Assembly (NCBI RefSeq): GCF_028622095.1
Contig: NZ_CP115165.1
Span: forward strand, 2,229,501 to 2,293,500
Direction: 5' to 3'
Source of the DNA: Deinococcus aquaticus
GTDB lineage: Bacteria; Deinococcota; Deinococci; Deinococcales; Deinococcaceae
Length of the DNA stretch: 64,000 nt
Shown here: positions 14,416-22,319 of the stretch, piece by piece
Position numbering within the stretch: the stretch's first letter is position 1
How the letters are laid out: every line of letters starts with the position of its first letter
Translations under genes and position numbers: made by a program
The notes under the pieces: model-generated
The model's input: only the letters and a program-made list of their open reading frames with translations
Database searches by the model: none
What the model was told of the DNA's origin: nothing

Positions 14416-14810
14416 TGCAGGTCTTCAACGAAGCGCCCCAGGGCATCCAGACCGCCCCGCACGAACCCCGCATCCTGGCCGCCGGACATCAGGTCAGCGT
14501 CCGCGAAATCAATCTCGGCGCCGCCCACGACAAGAGCACCCTCATGCTCGCCTTCCTGAACGGCCTGGGCCTGCGCGACACCTTCGGCCAGAACTGGGAC
14601 GCCCTCTACGACGTCCTCACCGACCCCGACCAGCGCCCCGCCCGCCTCGCCCTGCTGCTGTGCGACCACGCCCACTTCCGCCGCCGCCACCCCCACCTGA
14701 ACGCCGACCTCGAACGCGTTCTGCTGGACGCGCAGACCGAAGCCGCCCGCACCGCCCGCTCCCTCTGGCTCCTCAGCGAGGAACCCGACAGCGACACCCG
14801 CCACTGGTAA
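14412..14810 (+). CDS. Barstar-family ribonuclease inhibitor
   Basis: The 132-residue cytoplasmic protein contains the barstar signature FGQNWDALYDVLTDP followed by RLALLLCDH. It lacks a signal peptide. It directly follows the barnase-like gene with a 4-bp overlap and is very probably its immunity protein. The region after its stop at 14810 is element wreckage. Confidence 0.85.
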   Translation: MMQVFNEAPQGIQTAPHEPRILAAGHQVSVREINLGAAHDKSTLMLAFLNGLGLRDTFGQNWDALYDVLTDPDQRPARLALLLCDHAHFRRRHPHLNADLERVLLDAQTEAARTARSLWLLSEEPDSDTRHW

Positions 14811-14842
14811 CACCGATCTTCCTGAAAAGAGGTAAAGCGAAC

Positions 14843-14935
14843 GTGCGCCCGAAACCACGAGTGACCCCAGCCACCACCACCTTCGGCCCTACCTTCACCA
14901 GCCCGCCACTGCCGTGGCCCGTGCGTGTAAGCCGG
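14843..14935 (+). pseudogene. Fragment of an element small gene (like 29995-30132)
   Basis: The plus-strand translation reads VRPKPRVTP then TTTFGPTFTSPPLPWPVRV, which parallels VTFGDRFTGPPLPWPVRV encoded at 29995-30132 in the intact element. Similarity stops at about 14930, and the frame continues into unrelated sequence. It is out of order compared with the intact element, so it marks a deletion or rearrangement joint. Confidence 0.65.
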
Positions 14936-14956
14936 AGTGTTACCGCTGTGCAACCC

Positions 14957-15120
14957 GGCGCGGGCCAGTTCGCACGCTTCGCCGTTCACCTGGGCTTCGA
15001 TTCCGGCGGGCGTGCGGGTCAGGGTGACCGGGTGCGCGCGGGTCTGCACTACTGCGCCGTCCATGCGGTCAAGGGTGACCGTTTCCCACGTGCGGGACAG
15101 GGTGCGGGGGTATCGTTCAT
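14957..15120 (-). pseudogene. Truncated, frameshifted copy of element gene 29191-29616
   Basis: About 160 bp is close to identical to the 5' end of the element gene at 29191-29616 (start codon, WETVTLDRMDGAVVQTRAH and AGIEAQVNGEACELARA can all be read). A seven-base deletion just after MNDT breaks the frame, and the copy ends abruptly at the codons for CELARA. It is a relic of a second, related element. Confidence 0.8.
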
Positions 15121-15200
15121 TGCTTTCACTCCTAGAGGGGCTGGAAGTCAGGCGGGGGCGCGCAATCTTGGCGGATGAGGCGTCCCTTTTTGCTGGCCTG

Positions 15201-15257
15201 ATAGTAAACCTCTGGCGTTTACTTGTTAACTTCTGGCGTTAATGAACGCATAGCGTT
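15201..15257 (-). promoter_or_regulatory. Divergent control region of the relic element
   Basis: On the minus strand TTAACA (15224-15229) and TACTAT (15201-15206) are 17 bp apart, the same geometry as the promoter at 29696-29724. Three GCGTT half-sites are present: two in direct TCTGGCGTT copies 21 bp apart (from 15211 and 15232) and one in the palindrome AACGCATAGCGTT (15245-15257). They are probable operators for the repressor at 15269 and differ from the operator words of the intact element. Confidence 0.6.
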
Positions 15258-15268
15258 AAGCTGTGGGA

Positions 15269-15511
15269 ATGAATGACCGCGTGAGAGAACTGATTGATAC
15301 CCGCCTTCGAGAGAAAGGGATGAGCCGGGCTGATCTGGCCCGCGCCATAGGGAAGACCCCGCAGACCGTGACGCGCGCCCTGAACGGGAACGAAGGCGGT
15401 GGTAACGTCCCCCCCCTGTGGGCCGCGATTCTCGAGGCACTAGACTTGCGCCTGACGGTGGAACCTGGGCAGGGGCAGGGCCAGGGGAACGGCGAAGGGG
15501 GGAAGGCGTGA
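15269..15511 (+). CDS. Small Cro/C1-type repressor (relic element)
   Basis: The 80-residue helix-turn-helix protein MNDRVRELIDTRLREKGMSRADLARAIGKTPQTVTRALNG and so on is a clear paralogue of the regulator at 29764. I chose the ATG at 15269 to match that paralogue rather than the GTG two codons upstream. Recognition-helix residues differ (TPQTVTRALNG against LPQAITRALNG), in step with the different operator words. The C-terminus ends GEGGKA, encoded by an element-typical word that also forms the next gene's ribosome-binding site. Confidence 0.8.
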   Translation: MNDRVRELIDTRLREKGMSRADLARAIGKTPQTVTRALNGNEGGGNVPPLWAAILEALDLRLTVEPGQGQGQGNGEGGKA

Positions 15512-15816
15512 ACGTCTACCGCGCGCTCAGTGGGGCGGGATTGGCTGCGGGCCTGGGGGTGCAGGTCTGGCAAATGCGGAGCGGGCCGGGAAGCTCGAGC
15601 TTTTCTGATCTTGCCTTCGTGGGTGTGGCGGTGGGTCTTTTCTTAGCCAATGCCTTTCCGGCATTGCGTCTCAATCTCTGGCAGGTCGGCGTAGCCTTTC
15701 TGCTGCTGGCCCTGGGCAGCCCTAAGGCGTGGCTGCTGGGCGGCTTCGCAGGCATGGGGGCCGTGATGCTGTGGCAGGCGTACCAGATCAAGATCGGCGA
15801 AGAGGGGAAGGCGTGA
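15508..15816 (+). CDS. Small membrane protein of the relic element
   Basis: The GTG start at 15508 overlaps the repressor stop (GTGA). The 102 residues contain three likely membrane helices (GLAAGLGVQVW, FSDLAFVGVAVGLFLANAF, LWQVGVAFLLLALGS) and end in GEEGKA. I do not recognise the family. It sits in the same place as the small membrane genes after the repressor in the intact element but is not an obvious homologue. Confidence 0.6.
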   Translation: MNVYRALSGAGLAAGLGVQVWQMRSGPGSSSFSDLAFVGVAVGLFLANAFPALRLNLWQVGVAFLLLALGSPKAWLLGGFAGMGAVMLWQAYQIKIGEEGKA

Positions 15817-15992
15817 GGCGGTCTTTCCGGGTAGCAGTGGTGTGCCTGATGGCAGCCATGATTCTTCCCACTGTGGCGCTGATGTTGCGCGCGCCTGAAT
15901 GGGTGAAGGTGCTTCAAATAGGGTTGATCGTGCTGTGTTGGATTTGGGTCGCGTTCACGCGCCCGAAGCCCGGCGAAGGGGGGAAGGCATGA
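15813..15992 (+). CDS. Small two-helix membrane protein of the relic element
   Basis: The GTG start at 15813 overlaps the previous stop. The 59 residues include FRVAVVCLMAAMILPTVALML and VLQIGLIVLCWIWVAF as two probable membrane helices, and the tail again reads GEGGKA. Function unknown. Confidence 0.55.
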   Translation: MRRSFRVAVVCLMAAMILPTVALMLRAPEWVKVLQIGLIVLCWIWVAFTRPKPGEGGKA

Positions 15993-16150
15993 ACACTTCC
16001 CGGCTGTGGCTTGTGGCGTGCGCGCTGCTCACCCTGACGCAGGCGTGGCGGACCTGGGAAGAATCTCAGGCGGGTCTAAAGTTGCTACCCGTGGCGGCGC
16101 TGCTCTTCTGGCTGTACCTGACGGTGCTGGCGTGGCGTGGCGAGGCGTGA
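15989..16150 (+). CDS. Small membrane protein of the relic element
   Basis: The ATG at 15989 overlaps the preceding stop. The 53 residues contain one or two hydrophobic helices (LWLVACALLTLTQAW, LLPVAALLFWLYLTVLAW). Function unknown. Confidence 0.5.
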   Translation: MNTSRLWLVACALLTLTQAWRTWEESQAGLKLLPVAALLFWLYLTVLAWRGEA

Positions 16151-16163
16151 AGCGGCGCAAGCG

Positions 16164-16370
16164 GTGAGCGGCCCACCTGGAAGCCGGACGGTGCCGGTCG
16201 TAATCGTGAACGTTGACCGGGGTGCGCCGTGGGAGGTCTTCGCCCTGGCGTGCGCGCTGCTGTTCCTGGCGTTTCTCTTTCGCCGCGTCTCCTGGGCACG
16301 CTGGGCACTGACCGGCGCGGGTGTGCTGGCCCTGATCGTGGCGGGCGTCCTGTGGGCGGCGCTGGCGTAG
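16164..16370 (+). CDS. Small membrane protein, paralogue of 30129-30323
   Basis: The GTG start at 16164 gives 68 residues. The core PWEVFALACALLFLAFLFRRVSWARWAL is almost identical to PWQVFALACALLFLAFLFRRVPWARWAL in the intact element. Two membrane helices are separated by a basic FRRV loop. This pair is the best evidence that the 14.8-16.4 kb segment came from a related element. Function unknown. Confidence 0.65.
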   Translation: MSGPPGSRTVPVVIVNVDRGAPWEVFALACALLFLAFLFRRVSWARWALTGAGVLALIVAGVLWAALA

Positions 16371-16460
16371 CAGCACGGCATCCGGCTGTACGTCACGGTT
16401 CCTTGCTCACGGCACGTCATGGGAGCCTCAACCAGAGCATGGTGCTTTCGATAGCAAGAA

Positions 16461-16484
16461 CCCCCGTACTGGACGGGGGTTTTC
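16461..16484. terminator. Hairpin next to attL (former tRNA-Lys terminator)
   Basis: CCCCCGT (16461-16467) pairs with ACGGGGG (16473-16479), followed by TTTT on the plus strand. It lies next to the tRNA 3' fragment, in the same position as the hairpin at 34842-34864 relative to the intact tRNA gene. It would originally have ended the tRNA transcript before integration. Confidence 0.65.
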
Positions 16485-16532
16485 CTGGTGGGTCGTGTAG
16501 GACTTGAACCTACAACCCGCTGATTAAAAGTC
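16485..16532. repeat. attL: 48-bp copy of the tRNA-Lys 3' half
   Basis: This is identical to 34867-34914. It contains the encoded CCA end, acceptor 3' strand, T arm, variable region and the anticodon stem-loop 3' half and loop of tRNA-Lys, then diverges. It marks the left boundary of the integrated element. Confidence 0.93.
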
Positions 16533-16662
16533 GGCGTGCGGCCTTCCTGGGGTGTTCGGAGATCATGCGAGAGTGTCCGGGATTGTGCGTACTGAACGGC
16601 GTTTAAGCCTCTTTGCTTCGCCGGGATAGATCGGGGTAGATCGGCGTTATTCGGGGCCGTAT

Positions 16663-16681
16663 GGGTCACGTTTGGGCCACG
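16663..16681. promoter_or_regulatory. Left subterminal repeat, probable integrase arm site
   Basis: GGGTCACGTTTGGGCCACG here matches GGGCCACGTTTGGGCCACG at 34781-34799 with one difference. Each lies near an end of the element (131 bp inside attL, 68 bp inside attR). Such paired subterminal repeats are typical arm-type sites of tyrosine integrases. Confidence 0.55.
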
Positions 16682-16765
16682 GGGCCGGAAGGCGGGAAGC
16701 ATGGTGTACACGCTGACAATTGGTCATTCATGCGTAGTCATCCGGGAATCTGCTACCGTGTAGGC

Positions 16766-17626
16766 ATGATCCCGGACTATCTGCCTAACACTTTCCCGGC
16801 CCCGAAGTGGGCGCGGGTGGTGCAGGCGGTGACCTGGGCAGAGTACGGCCTGAACGAAGAGGGCCGGATCACTGAAAAGAGCGTGCGCGGTCCCGTGATC
16901 GTGTGGGGGCGCACTTCCGGCGAAGGGGAAGACCTGCCCCGCCTGGAAGCGCCCACGCCTTCGCCGCTCGAGCTGGAAACGGCCCGCCTGAACATGCGCC
17001 CGCATATACAGGCGTTTGTGCGGTGCGCGCAGGGACGCGGGAGAAACGCCCACGGTAAGCGGGTCGGCTTCCTTTGCCTGTGGCGCGGAGTAAACAAGCA
17101 TTATCGCAAGAGTATGTGTATGAGGTCTGCTCTGTTTTCTCCAGATGCGATAGTCGTAATCAGTAACGGCGCTGAACTGATATGCGACATTCATCCAAAG
17201 TATATATTTTCTCAATTCAGATTGAAAAGACATTACCGTAAGATCAGATTAGAAGAAAAGGCCGGCAATGCTACGCTTGACATTTGCTTCACTGATGATT
17301 TGATTCAACTGCTTTTGGAAGTTCAGCAAAAGATCAACCGTGGAATTGTCATCAAACCGGCTGATCTTCCCGGTATTCATCCCATCGTAGCGGCGCGCAC
17401 GCTACGGGCGCTCTTCGGGAAAGTTGATCTGTCGGGATTCGTTTCGCACTTCTACAGGAAAGACCGCGCGCTTCACCTGCTGCTGATTCTGAAGATGCAG
17501 CGCGCTGTATACCGCGCCCACATCGCCCGGCGCGTCCGGCCGGTGCGCCGCCGGTCCCGCATTAGGCGCCCCCTGTATGCGCGGCCCCGGCCCCCAACCT
17601 GTCCTCTTGCCCCCCCTGTGGCCTGA
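16766..17626 (+). CDS. Hypothetical protein with an AT-richer core
   Basis: The 286-residue protein starts at the ATG at 16766, with TACCGT six bases upstream (possible leaderless start). Family not recognised. The first 115 residues use the GC-rich codons of the element. About 17098-17400 (CLWRGVNKHYRKSM through KAGNATLDICFTDDLIQLLLEVQQKINRG) is clearly AT-richer, and the C-terminus is a basic Arg/Pro-rich tail. This looks like a mosaic, with a foreign middle inside an element frame. It is the first gene inside attL, where cargo is often found. Confidence 0.5.
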   Translation: MIPDYLPNTFPAPKWARVVQAVTWAEYGLNEEGRITEKSVRGPVIVWGRTSGEGEDLPRLEAPTPSPLELETARLNMRPHIQAFVRCAQGRGRNAHGKRVGFLCLWRGVNKHYRKSMCMRSALFSPDAIVVISNGAELICDIHPKYIFSQFRLKRHYRKIRLEEKAGNATLDICFTDDLIQLLLEVQQKINRGIVIKPADLPGIHPIVAARTLRALFGKVDLSGFVSHFYRKDRALHLLLILKMQRAVYRAHIARRVRPVRRRSRIRRPLYARPRPPTCPLAPPVA

Positions 17627-17763
17627 ACGCCGGGCCGCTTCGAGTGTGGCGAAGCGGTAAGCGGTAGGCCCGGCCCTGCCTGACGTGCGCCCCCTTCCTT
17701 CCTGGAAGGCGCGGCCCCTCAGACATTGAACCTTGCCCCCTGTGGGGCAGGGCAGGGGAACAC

Positions 17764-17991
17764 ATGACCCAATCCGCATTGAACGTGCCGCACGAAGACG
17801 GCGAAGCCCTGTACACTCCCGCGCAGCTGCTCAAGCGGTCCCGCCTTCCCCGTGACTTCGTTTACACCGCTCTGAAGAATGGTGAGCTGATCGCGTACAA
17901 CACCGGTCGGCAGTCCCGGCCCCGGTACCACGTGCGCTGGGCTGACTTCCTGGCGTGGCGTGAGACTCTGCGCGTGACGGTGCAAAAGTGA
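17764..17991 (+). CDS. Excisionase-like winged-helix DNA-binding protein
   Basis: The 75-residue protein has the MerR/Xis-like pattern YTPAQLLKRSRLPRDFVYTALKNGELIAYNTG, then a basic beta hairpin RPRYHVRWADFLAWRE. This is the usual form of small helix-turn-helix excisionases and plasmid/phage regulators. It lies just upstream of the replication gene, so a role as replication regulator is also possible. Confidence 0.7.
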   Translation: MTQSALNVPHEDGEALYTPAQLLKRSRLPRDFVYTALKNGELIAYNTGRQSRPRYHVRWADFLAWRETLRVTVQK

Positions 17992-18094
17992 AGCCCGGCG
18001 TGCAGGCCGGGCGTCAGGGGGAAGCGGGCGGGCTTCGAGGGCATCATAGCGCCCGCGCGCGGCCCGCGCGGCGCACCTTCGCCGGGGGTGTCCT

Positions 18095-21000
18095 ATGACG
18101 CCCTTAAGGCGTGCCCTCGAGGCGCTGACGCCCGGCGCAGTGCTTCGGAACTTGGCCGCGTACCTGGGCAAGAGTGCCCCGCACCTGCACAGCGAAGCGC
18201 AGGGCGAAGTGTGCGACTTCCGGCCCGGTCAGGAAGAGGAAAACCCGTCCCTGTCCTATGGGCGCGGCACGTCCGGCCCGGTCTTCCACAGGTTCGGCGG
18301 TGACGGCTTCGAGGGGGGCGCGGTGGCGTTCCTGGAATCGGCCGGACTGGCGAAGGGGGAAGCGGCGCGCCTGCTACTCGAGTGGGCGGGCGTGAAGGAT
18401 GAACCCGGCGAAAGGGGAACGGTCCCCAGCTCGAGGCCTGCACCTGTGGACCGGAAGGCGGCGCGGCTGGCGAAGGCTGACGCGGCCCTGTCGAAACTGC
18501 ACCCGCTCGAAGCCGGGAAGCACGGCGCGGCCCTGCGCGGCTGGGAACGCCTGCAAGCCGGGGACACGCACCCCGAAGCGCTCGAGCTGGCCCGGCGCGG
18601 CCTGACTCCGGCCCTGGCGTCCGGTCTGCTGACCGCGTACCGCTGGACAGGGAAGGCGCAGGGCGGGAAGGCCCGCCCCCTGGCCCGGCACATCCTGCGC
18701 GGCGCGGTGGCCTTCGAGGTCACGGGACCGGACAGGACGCCCTGGGCAGTGAAGGCCAGGAACCCCGGCGGGAAGGAAGACCTCAAGGAAGCGAAGGCGC
18801 AGCGGTACGTGTACGTTTCGGCGGGCCAGTCCACCCCGGCTATGTGCGGCCCCGGTCAGGACAGCGCGGCCCGGTTCCTGATCGTGGAAGGGGAACTGAA
18901 CGCGGTCGCGTGCGTGCTGATGCTGGAAGCCGTGGCCCACCTCGAGGCGGCGCGCGGCTGGGCTGTGCAGGGCGTGGCGTCAGTGGCAGCCGTGCCCCAC
19001 GTGGCCCACCTTCCGGCGGGGGCGCAGGTGTACGTGTACGCAGACCCGGACCCTGAGGGCAACGTGGCCCGTGTGACGTGGGCGGAGCTGCTGACCGCGC
19101 GGGGGTGCCAGGTCTTCCAGGTGGGCGGGGACGTTTCCCCCTTCGCCGTGGAAGGGAAGGCGGATGCTGACGCCTGTGACGCCCTGGGCACCGTGGGCCA
19201 GGGCGCAGACCCCGAAGGGCACGCGGCCCACGTGGGCGCGCGGTTGCTGAGGGCGCTGGAAGCGGCGCGGCCCTGGAAGCCGGAACCGGCGCAGGAAGAC
19301 GCGGCGCAGGTGACGGGCGGTGACGGCGAAGAGGAACGCGGGGACGTGTGGCTATCCAAACGCGCCGGGTACGGCGTGCGGGACGGTCGGCTGTGCGCCC
19401 TGACCCTCAAGAAAGACCCGGACAGCGGCGAAGAAACGGAAGTCAGGGAGCAACTGTGCAACTTCGCGGCGTTCATCACGGCGCAGGTCAGACAGGATGA
19501 AGGGCAGGGCGAAGCGGCCCGCGTCTTCGAGGTGGAAGGCTACCGGGCCACGGGCGCGCCCTTCCAACCGGCCCGCATAACTGTGCCCGTGGCAGAGTTT
19601 GACCCCATGCGCTGGCCCCTCAAGGAATGGGGCGCGCTGGCCCGCGTGGAAGCCGGGAACGGCAAGAAAGACAAGGCCCGCGCCGCCATTCAAGCCCTGA
19701 GCGAAGTGCGCGGCATTGAAGAGCGCACCGTGTACGCCCACACCGGCTGGACAGTTCACCCGGAACACGGGCCGGTCTTCCTGACGGCGGGCGCAGTGAT
19801 CGGGGCGCGCGGCGCGGTGCCGGGCGTGGAAGTGAACCTTGACCCACGGGGCGAGAATCCCCGCCTGAACGCCTACGCCCTGCCTGACCCGGCGGGCGCG
19901 ACTGGCGAAGAGATGCGCGCGGCGGTGCGGGCGTCCCTGTCCCTGATGGACGCCGTACCGGATACCGTGGGCGTTCCCATGCTCGGAGGGGCGTACCGGG
20001 CGGCGCTGGGCAGGTTTAAGGGCGTGGTGTTCCCCACGGGCGAGACGGGCCGGAATAAGACGGCGTTCACGCTGCTCTGCCTGTACCACTACGGGACGGC
20101 GTGGCGAGACGATTACCTGCCGGACGCCTGGAACAGTACGGCTAACACGCTCGAGCGAACCGCGTTCATCCTGAAAGACGTTCTGACCGTCTTCGATGAC
20201 TTCAAGCCGGAGGGCACGCAGGTAGACCGGGCGAAGATGCAAGGGACTCTTGCGCGCATCCTGCACGGTGCCGGGGATGGTACGGGCCGGGGCCGGATGA
20301 GCGCAGACGGGCGCACGCGGGCCGGGTACTACCCGCGTGGCCTTGTGCTGACCTCTTCGGAGGGAATGCCGCGCGGGCAGTCGAACACGGCCCGGACGGT
20401 GGTAGTGGAAGTGACGGCCCCCCTGATCGGGCCGCGTGGTACGGCGAAGAGTCGGCACTTTGACGCCCTGGCGGATGCTGGACAGGCGGGCGTGTACGCC
20501 CTGGCCCTGGCGGGCATGGTGCAGGCGGTGGCGTCTTCCTTCGAGGCGGTGCGCGTGGGCAGCGCGGCCCATAAGGAAGCGGTGCGCGGCCTGTCCCCGT
20601 ACCTGAAAGGCGCGCACGGGCGCACGGGGGACACGCTCGCAGACCTTGCGTATGGGTGGCAGGTGTTCCTTTCCTTCGCCTTGCAGGTGGGCGCGGTTCA
20701 GGAACTCGAGGCGGCGCAGCGGTGGGAACGGGTCATGCTGGCCCTTCGGGAGATCGCGCAGGGTCAGGCGGCGCACCTGAACGAAGCTGACCCCGTAGAC
20801 CGGGCGCTGTCGGTGCTGTCCGGGTTGCTGGCGTCCGGGCGGGTGTTCCTGGAAGACCTGCGCGGCGGCGGCGCGCCCCCCGTGGAAGACGCGGCGCTGT
20901 GCGGGTACTCGGTGCAGGCGTACCGGGGGGAACACGGCGAAGAGGAAACGGCCCGCACCCGGCCCGGCGCGTCCCTGGTCGGCTGGTACTCCCGGACGGG

Positions 21001-21523
21001 CGGGGACACGTGGGGGCACTTCCTGCCGGACAACTTGCACGCGGCCCTACAGGACGCCGTGAAGGGCCAGGGCGTCAGCTTGCCGGACGCGGGGACGCTG
21101 TGGCGCAACATGGCCGGGCAGCTCCAGGGGCCGGGTCTGATGCGGTGCGAGGCGGCGAAGAAAGACGCTGACGGGCGCGTGACCCAGTGGCGGCCCATGT
21201 TCAAGGCGGTCAGGCCGGACACCGGCACGCAAGAGCGCATGATTACCCTTCGTCTTCCTATAACCCGGCTTGGTACGGATGATGGGATAAATGGGATAAA
21301 TGGGATAGACACCCCTTCAAGCACGTCTGACACGGCATTCTCTCTTATCCCATTCTCTCTATTTTTAAAGGTTAGTAATGGGATAAATGGGATAGAAGAG
21401 GGTCAGGAAGAGGCGTTTTCCTCTTCGCCGGTCACCCCTGCCCCCACCCCCCGCGCCCTGACGCTCGAAGACCTGGAAGGGTACGGCGAAGGCGAAGACC
21501 TGCCCGGCGGGGTGGCCCTGTGA
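18095..21523 (+). CDS. TOPRIM primase - P-loop helicase replication protein
   Basis: The 1142-residue protein probably replicates the element. The N-terminal 110 residues resemble a primase zinc-binding region (NPSLSYGRGTSGPVFHRFGGDGFEGGAVAFLE), but the usual Cys/His ligands are missing. TOPRIM follows, with Glu in FLIVEGELNAV near residue 264 and the DPD of VYADPDPEG near 314. A helicase domain has Walker A FPTGETGRNKTAF near 650 and Walker B VLTVFDDF near 698, and later TSSEGMPRGQSNTARTVVVEV. The C-terminal tail (from about 1062) is a low-complexity GINGINGI/NGINGI segment whose DNA forms an iteron-like array. The ATG at 18095 has GGGGGTG upstream. The stop overlaps the next gene's start. 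Confidence 0.78.
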   Translation: MTPLRRALEALTPGAVLRNLAAYLGKSAPHLHSEAQGEVCDFRPGQEEENPSLSYGRGTSGPVFHRFGGDGFEGGAVAFLESAGLAKGEAARLLLEWAGVKDEPGERGTVPSSRPAPVDRKAARLAKADAALSKLHPLEAGKHGAALRGWERLQAGDTHPEALELARRGLTPALASGLLTAYRWTGKAQGGKARPLARHILRGAVAFEVTGPDRTPWAVKARNPGGKEDLKEAKAQRYVYVSAGQSTPAMCGPGQDSAARFLIVEGELNAVACVLMLEAVAHLEAARGWAVQGVASVAAVPHVAHLPAGAQVYVYADPDPEGNVARVTWAELLTARGCQVFQVGGDVSPFAVEGKADADACDALGTVGQGADPEGHAAHVGARLLRALEAARPWKPEPAQEDAAQVTGGDGEEERGDVWLSKRAGYGVRDGRLCALTLKKDPDSGEETEVREQLCNFAAFITAQVRQDEGQGEAARVFEVEGYRATGAPFQPARITVPVAEFDPMRWPLKEWGALARVEAGNGKKDKARAAIQALSEVRGIEERTVYAHTGWTVHPEHGPVFLTAGAVIGARGAVPGVEVNLDPRGENPRLNAYALPDPAGATGEEMRAAVRASLSLMDAVPDTVGVPMLGGAYRAALGRFKGVVFPTGETGRNKTAFTLLCLYHYGTAWRDDYLPDAWNSTANTLERTAFILKDVLTVFDDFKPEGTQVDRAKMQGTLARILHGAGDGTGRGRMSADGRTRAGYYPRGLVLTSSEGMPRGQSNTARTVVVEVTAPLIGPRGTAKSRHFDALADAGQAGVYALALAGMVQAVASSFEAVRVGSAAHKEAVRGLSPYLKGAHGRTGDTLADLAYGWQVFLSFALQVGAVQELEAAQRWERVMLALREIAQGQAAHLNEADPVDRALSVLSGLLASGRVFLEDLRGGGAPPVEDAALCGYSVQAYRGEHGEEETARTRPGASLVGWYSRTGGDTWGHFLPDNLHAALQDAVKGQGVSLPDAGTLWRNMAGQLQGPGLMRCEAAKKDADGRVTQWRPMFKAVRPDTGTQERMITLRLPITRLGTDDGINGINGIDTPSSTSDTAFSLIPFSLFLKVSNGINGIEEGQEEAFSSSPVTPAPTPRALTLEDLEGYGEGEDLPGGVAL
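21283..21394. repeat. Iteron-like array inside the primase gene (TGGGATA, 3-1-2)
   Basis: There are six copies of TGGGATA. Three are direct at 21283, 21292 and 21301 (9-bp period), one is inverted at 21346-21352, and two are direct at 21379 and 21388 (9-bp period). An AT-rich stretch (21353-21378) lies between the inverted copy and the last pair. Offsets from the first copy are 0, 9, 18, 63 (inverted), 96, 105. It is coding (Gly-Ile-Asn repeats), yet an inverted copy and an AT-rich spacer are what an origin would show. Confidence 0.75.
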
Positions 21524-22077
21524 CGGGGGCCGCTGTGCCCGCCCTGCTGTCCCGCCTCGAGGGGGCAGGGGCGCGCCTGGAAGTGCAGGGCGGCGCGCTG
21601 ATCCTGACCGGGAAGCGCCCCCCGGCTGACCTGCTGAACGAAGTCCGGGACCGGAAGGCGGAAGTACTGGCGTGGCTGACCGCGCCCCCCGAAGACCCGG
21701 CCCCCCTGACCGTTCCCTCTTCGCCGGACCCCGTGCCCACTCTGGCCCGCGGCGTCCCGCTCGAAGAGGCCCGCGCCCGGAACGCCCACGCGGCAACCCT
21801 GCCCGGTCACTGCGGAAGCTGTGCGCGCGCCGTCCCTGCCCCGGAGTGGGGGCCGGGCATGGCGACGTGCGCCTGTCCCCCGGCGGCGTGGCGTCCCGTG
21901 CCGCCCCCGCTGGCCCTGCACCCCGCGTGCCGGTGCGGTGCGTACCTCACGGACGGCGAAGACGTGGGCCGGGGCTGGAAGGCCAGGGCGGCGGCGCGGC
22001 CCACGCGGGGCAACCTGCGCGCGGCCCGTCCGGCGGGCTGGGATGACCTGCCCGGCCTGGAAGGGGGCGCGGCGTGA
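21520..22077 (+). CDS. TubC-N-like domain protein with Cys cluster
   Basis: The 185-residue product starts at a GTG overlapping the primase stop. Residues 5-55 (ALLSRLEGAGARLEVQGGALILTGKRPPADLLNEVRDRKAEVLAWL) resemble the TubC N-terminal docking fold often found next to plasmid and phage replication genes. The second half has a Cys-rich segment (CGSCARAV, CAC, HPACRCG) that may bind zinc. A replication accessory role is inferred only from position. Confidence 0.6.
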   Translation: MTGAAVPALLSRLEGAGARLEVQGGALILTGKRPPADLLNEVRDRKAEVLAWLTAPPEDPAPLTVPSSPDPVPTLARGVPLEEARARNAHAATLPGHCGSCARAVPAPEWGPGMATCACPPAAWRPVPPPLALHPACRCGAYLTDGEDVGRGWKARAAARPTRGNLRAARPAGWDDLPGLEGGAA

Positions 22078-22319
22078 CCGGCCTACAGTGGGCGGTCCTG
22101 ACGGCCTACGCGCGCACCCTTCCCACGGGCAGCGCGGCCCGGTGTGCGCTCGAAGAGGCGACGGCGGCGGGCGCGCCCGCCCCGGCGGCGCAGCGGGTGG
22201 CGCTCGAGGTGGCCCGGCAGTCCGGCATGGTGGAAGCCGGGCGGGTCACGGAGTGGGGCCGGTCGGCCGCGCGGGTGTACCTGTCCCGGCTGGGCATCCC
22301 GGCGAAGAGGGAACCGTGA
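22074..22319 (+). CDS. Small hypothetical protein of the primase operon
   Basis: The 81-residue product starts at a GTG that overlaps the previous stop (GTGA). It is mostly helical (LQWAVLTAYARTLPTGSAARCALEEA, RVALEVARQSGMVEAGRVTEWGRSAARVYLSRLG). The C-terminal half has a winged-helix-like rhythm. I do not recognise a family. Confidence 0.55.
   Translation: MTGLQWAVLTAYARTLPTGSAARCALEEATAAGAPAPAAQRVALEVARQSGMVEAGRVTEWGRSAARVYLSRLGIPAKREP

Noticed and set aside
14606..15064. Minus-strand frame across barstar and the relic
   Set aside because: Only its first part resembles an element gene; the rest is the antisense of barstar. It is better read as a truncated pseudogene.
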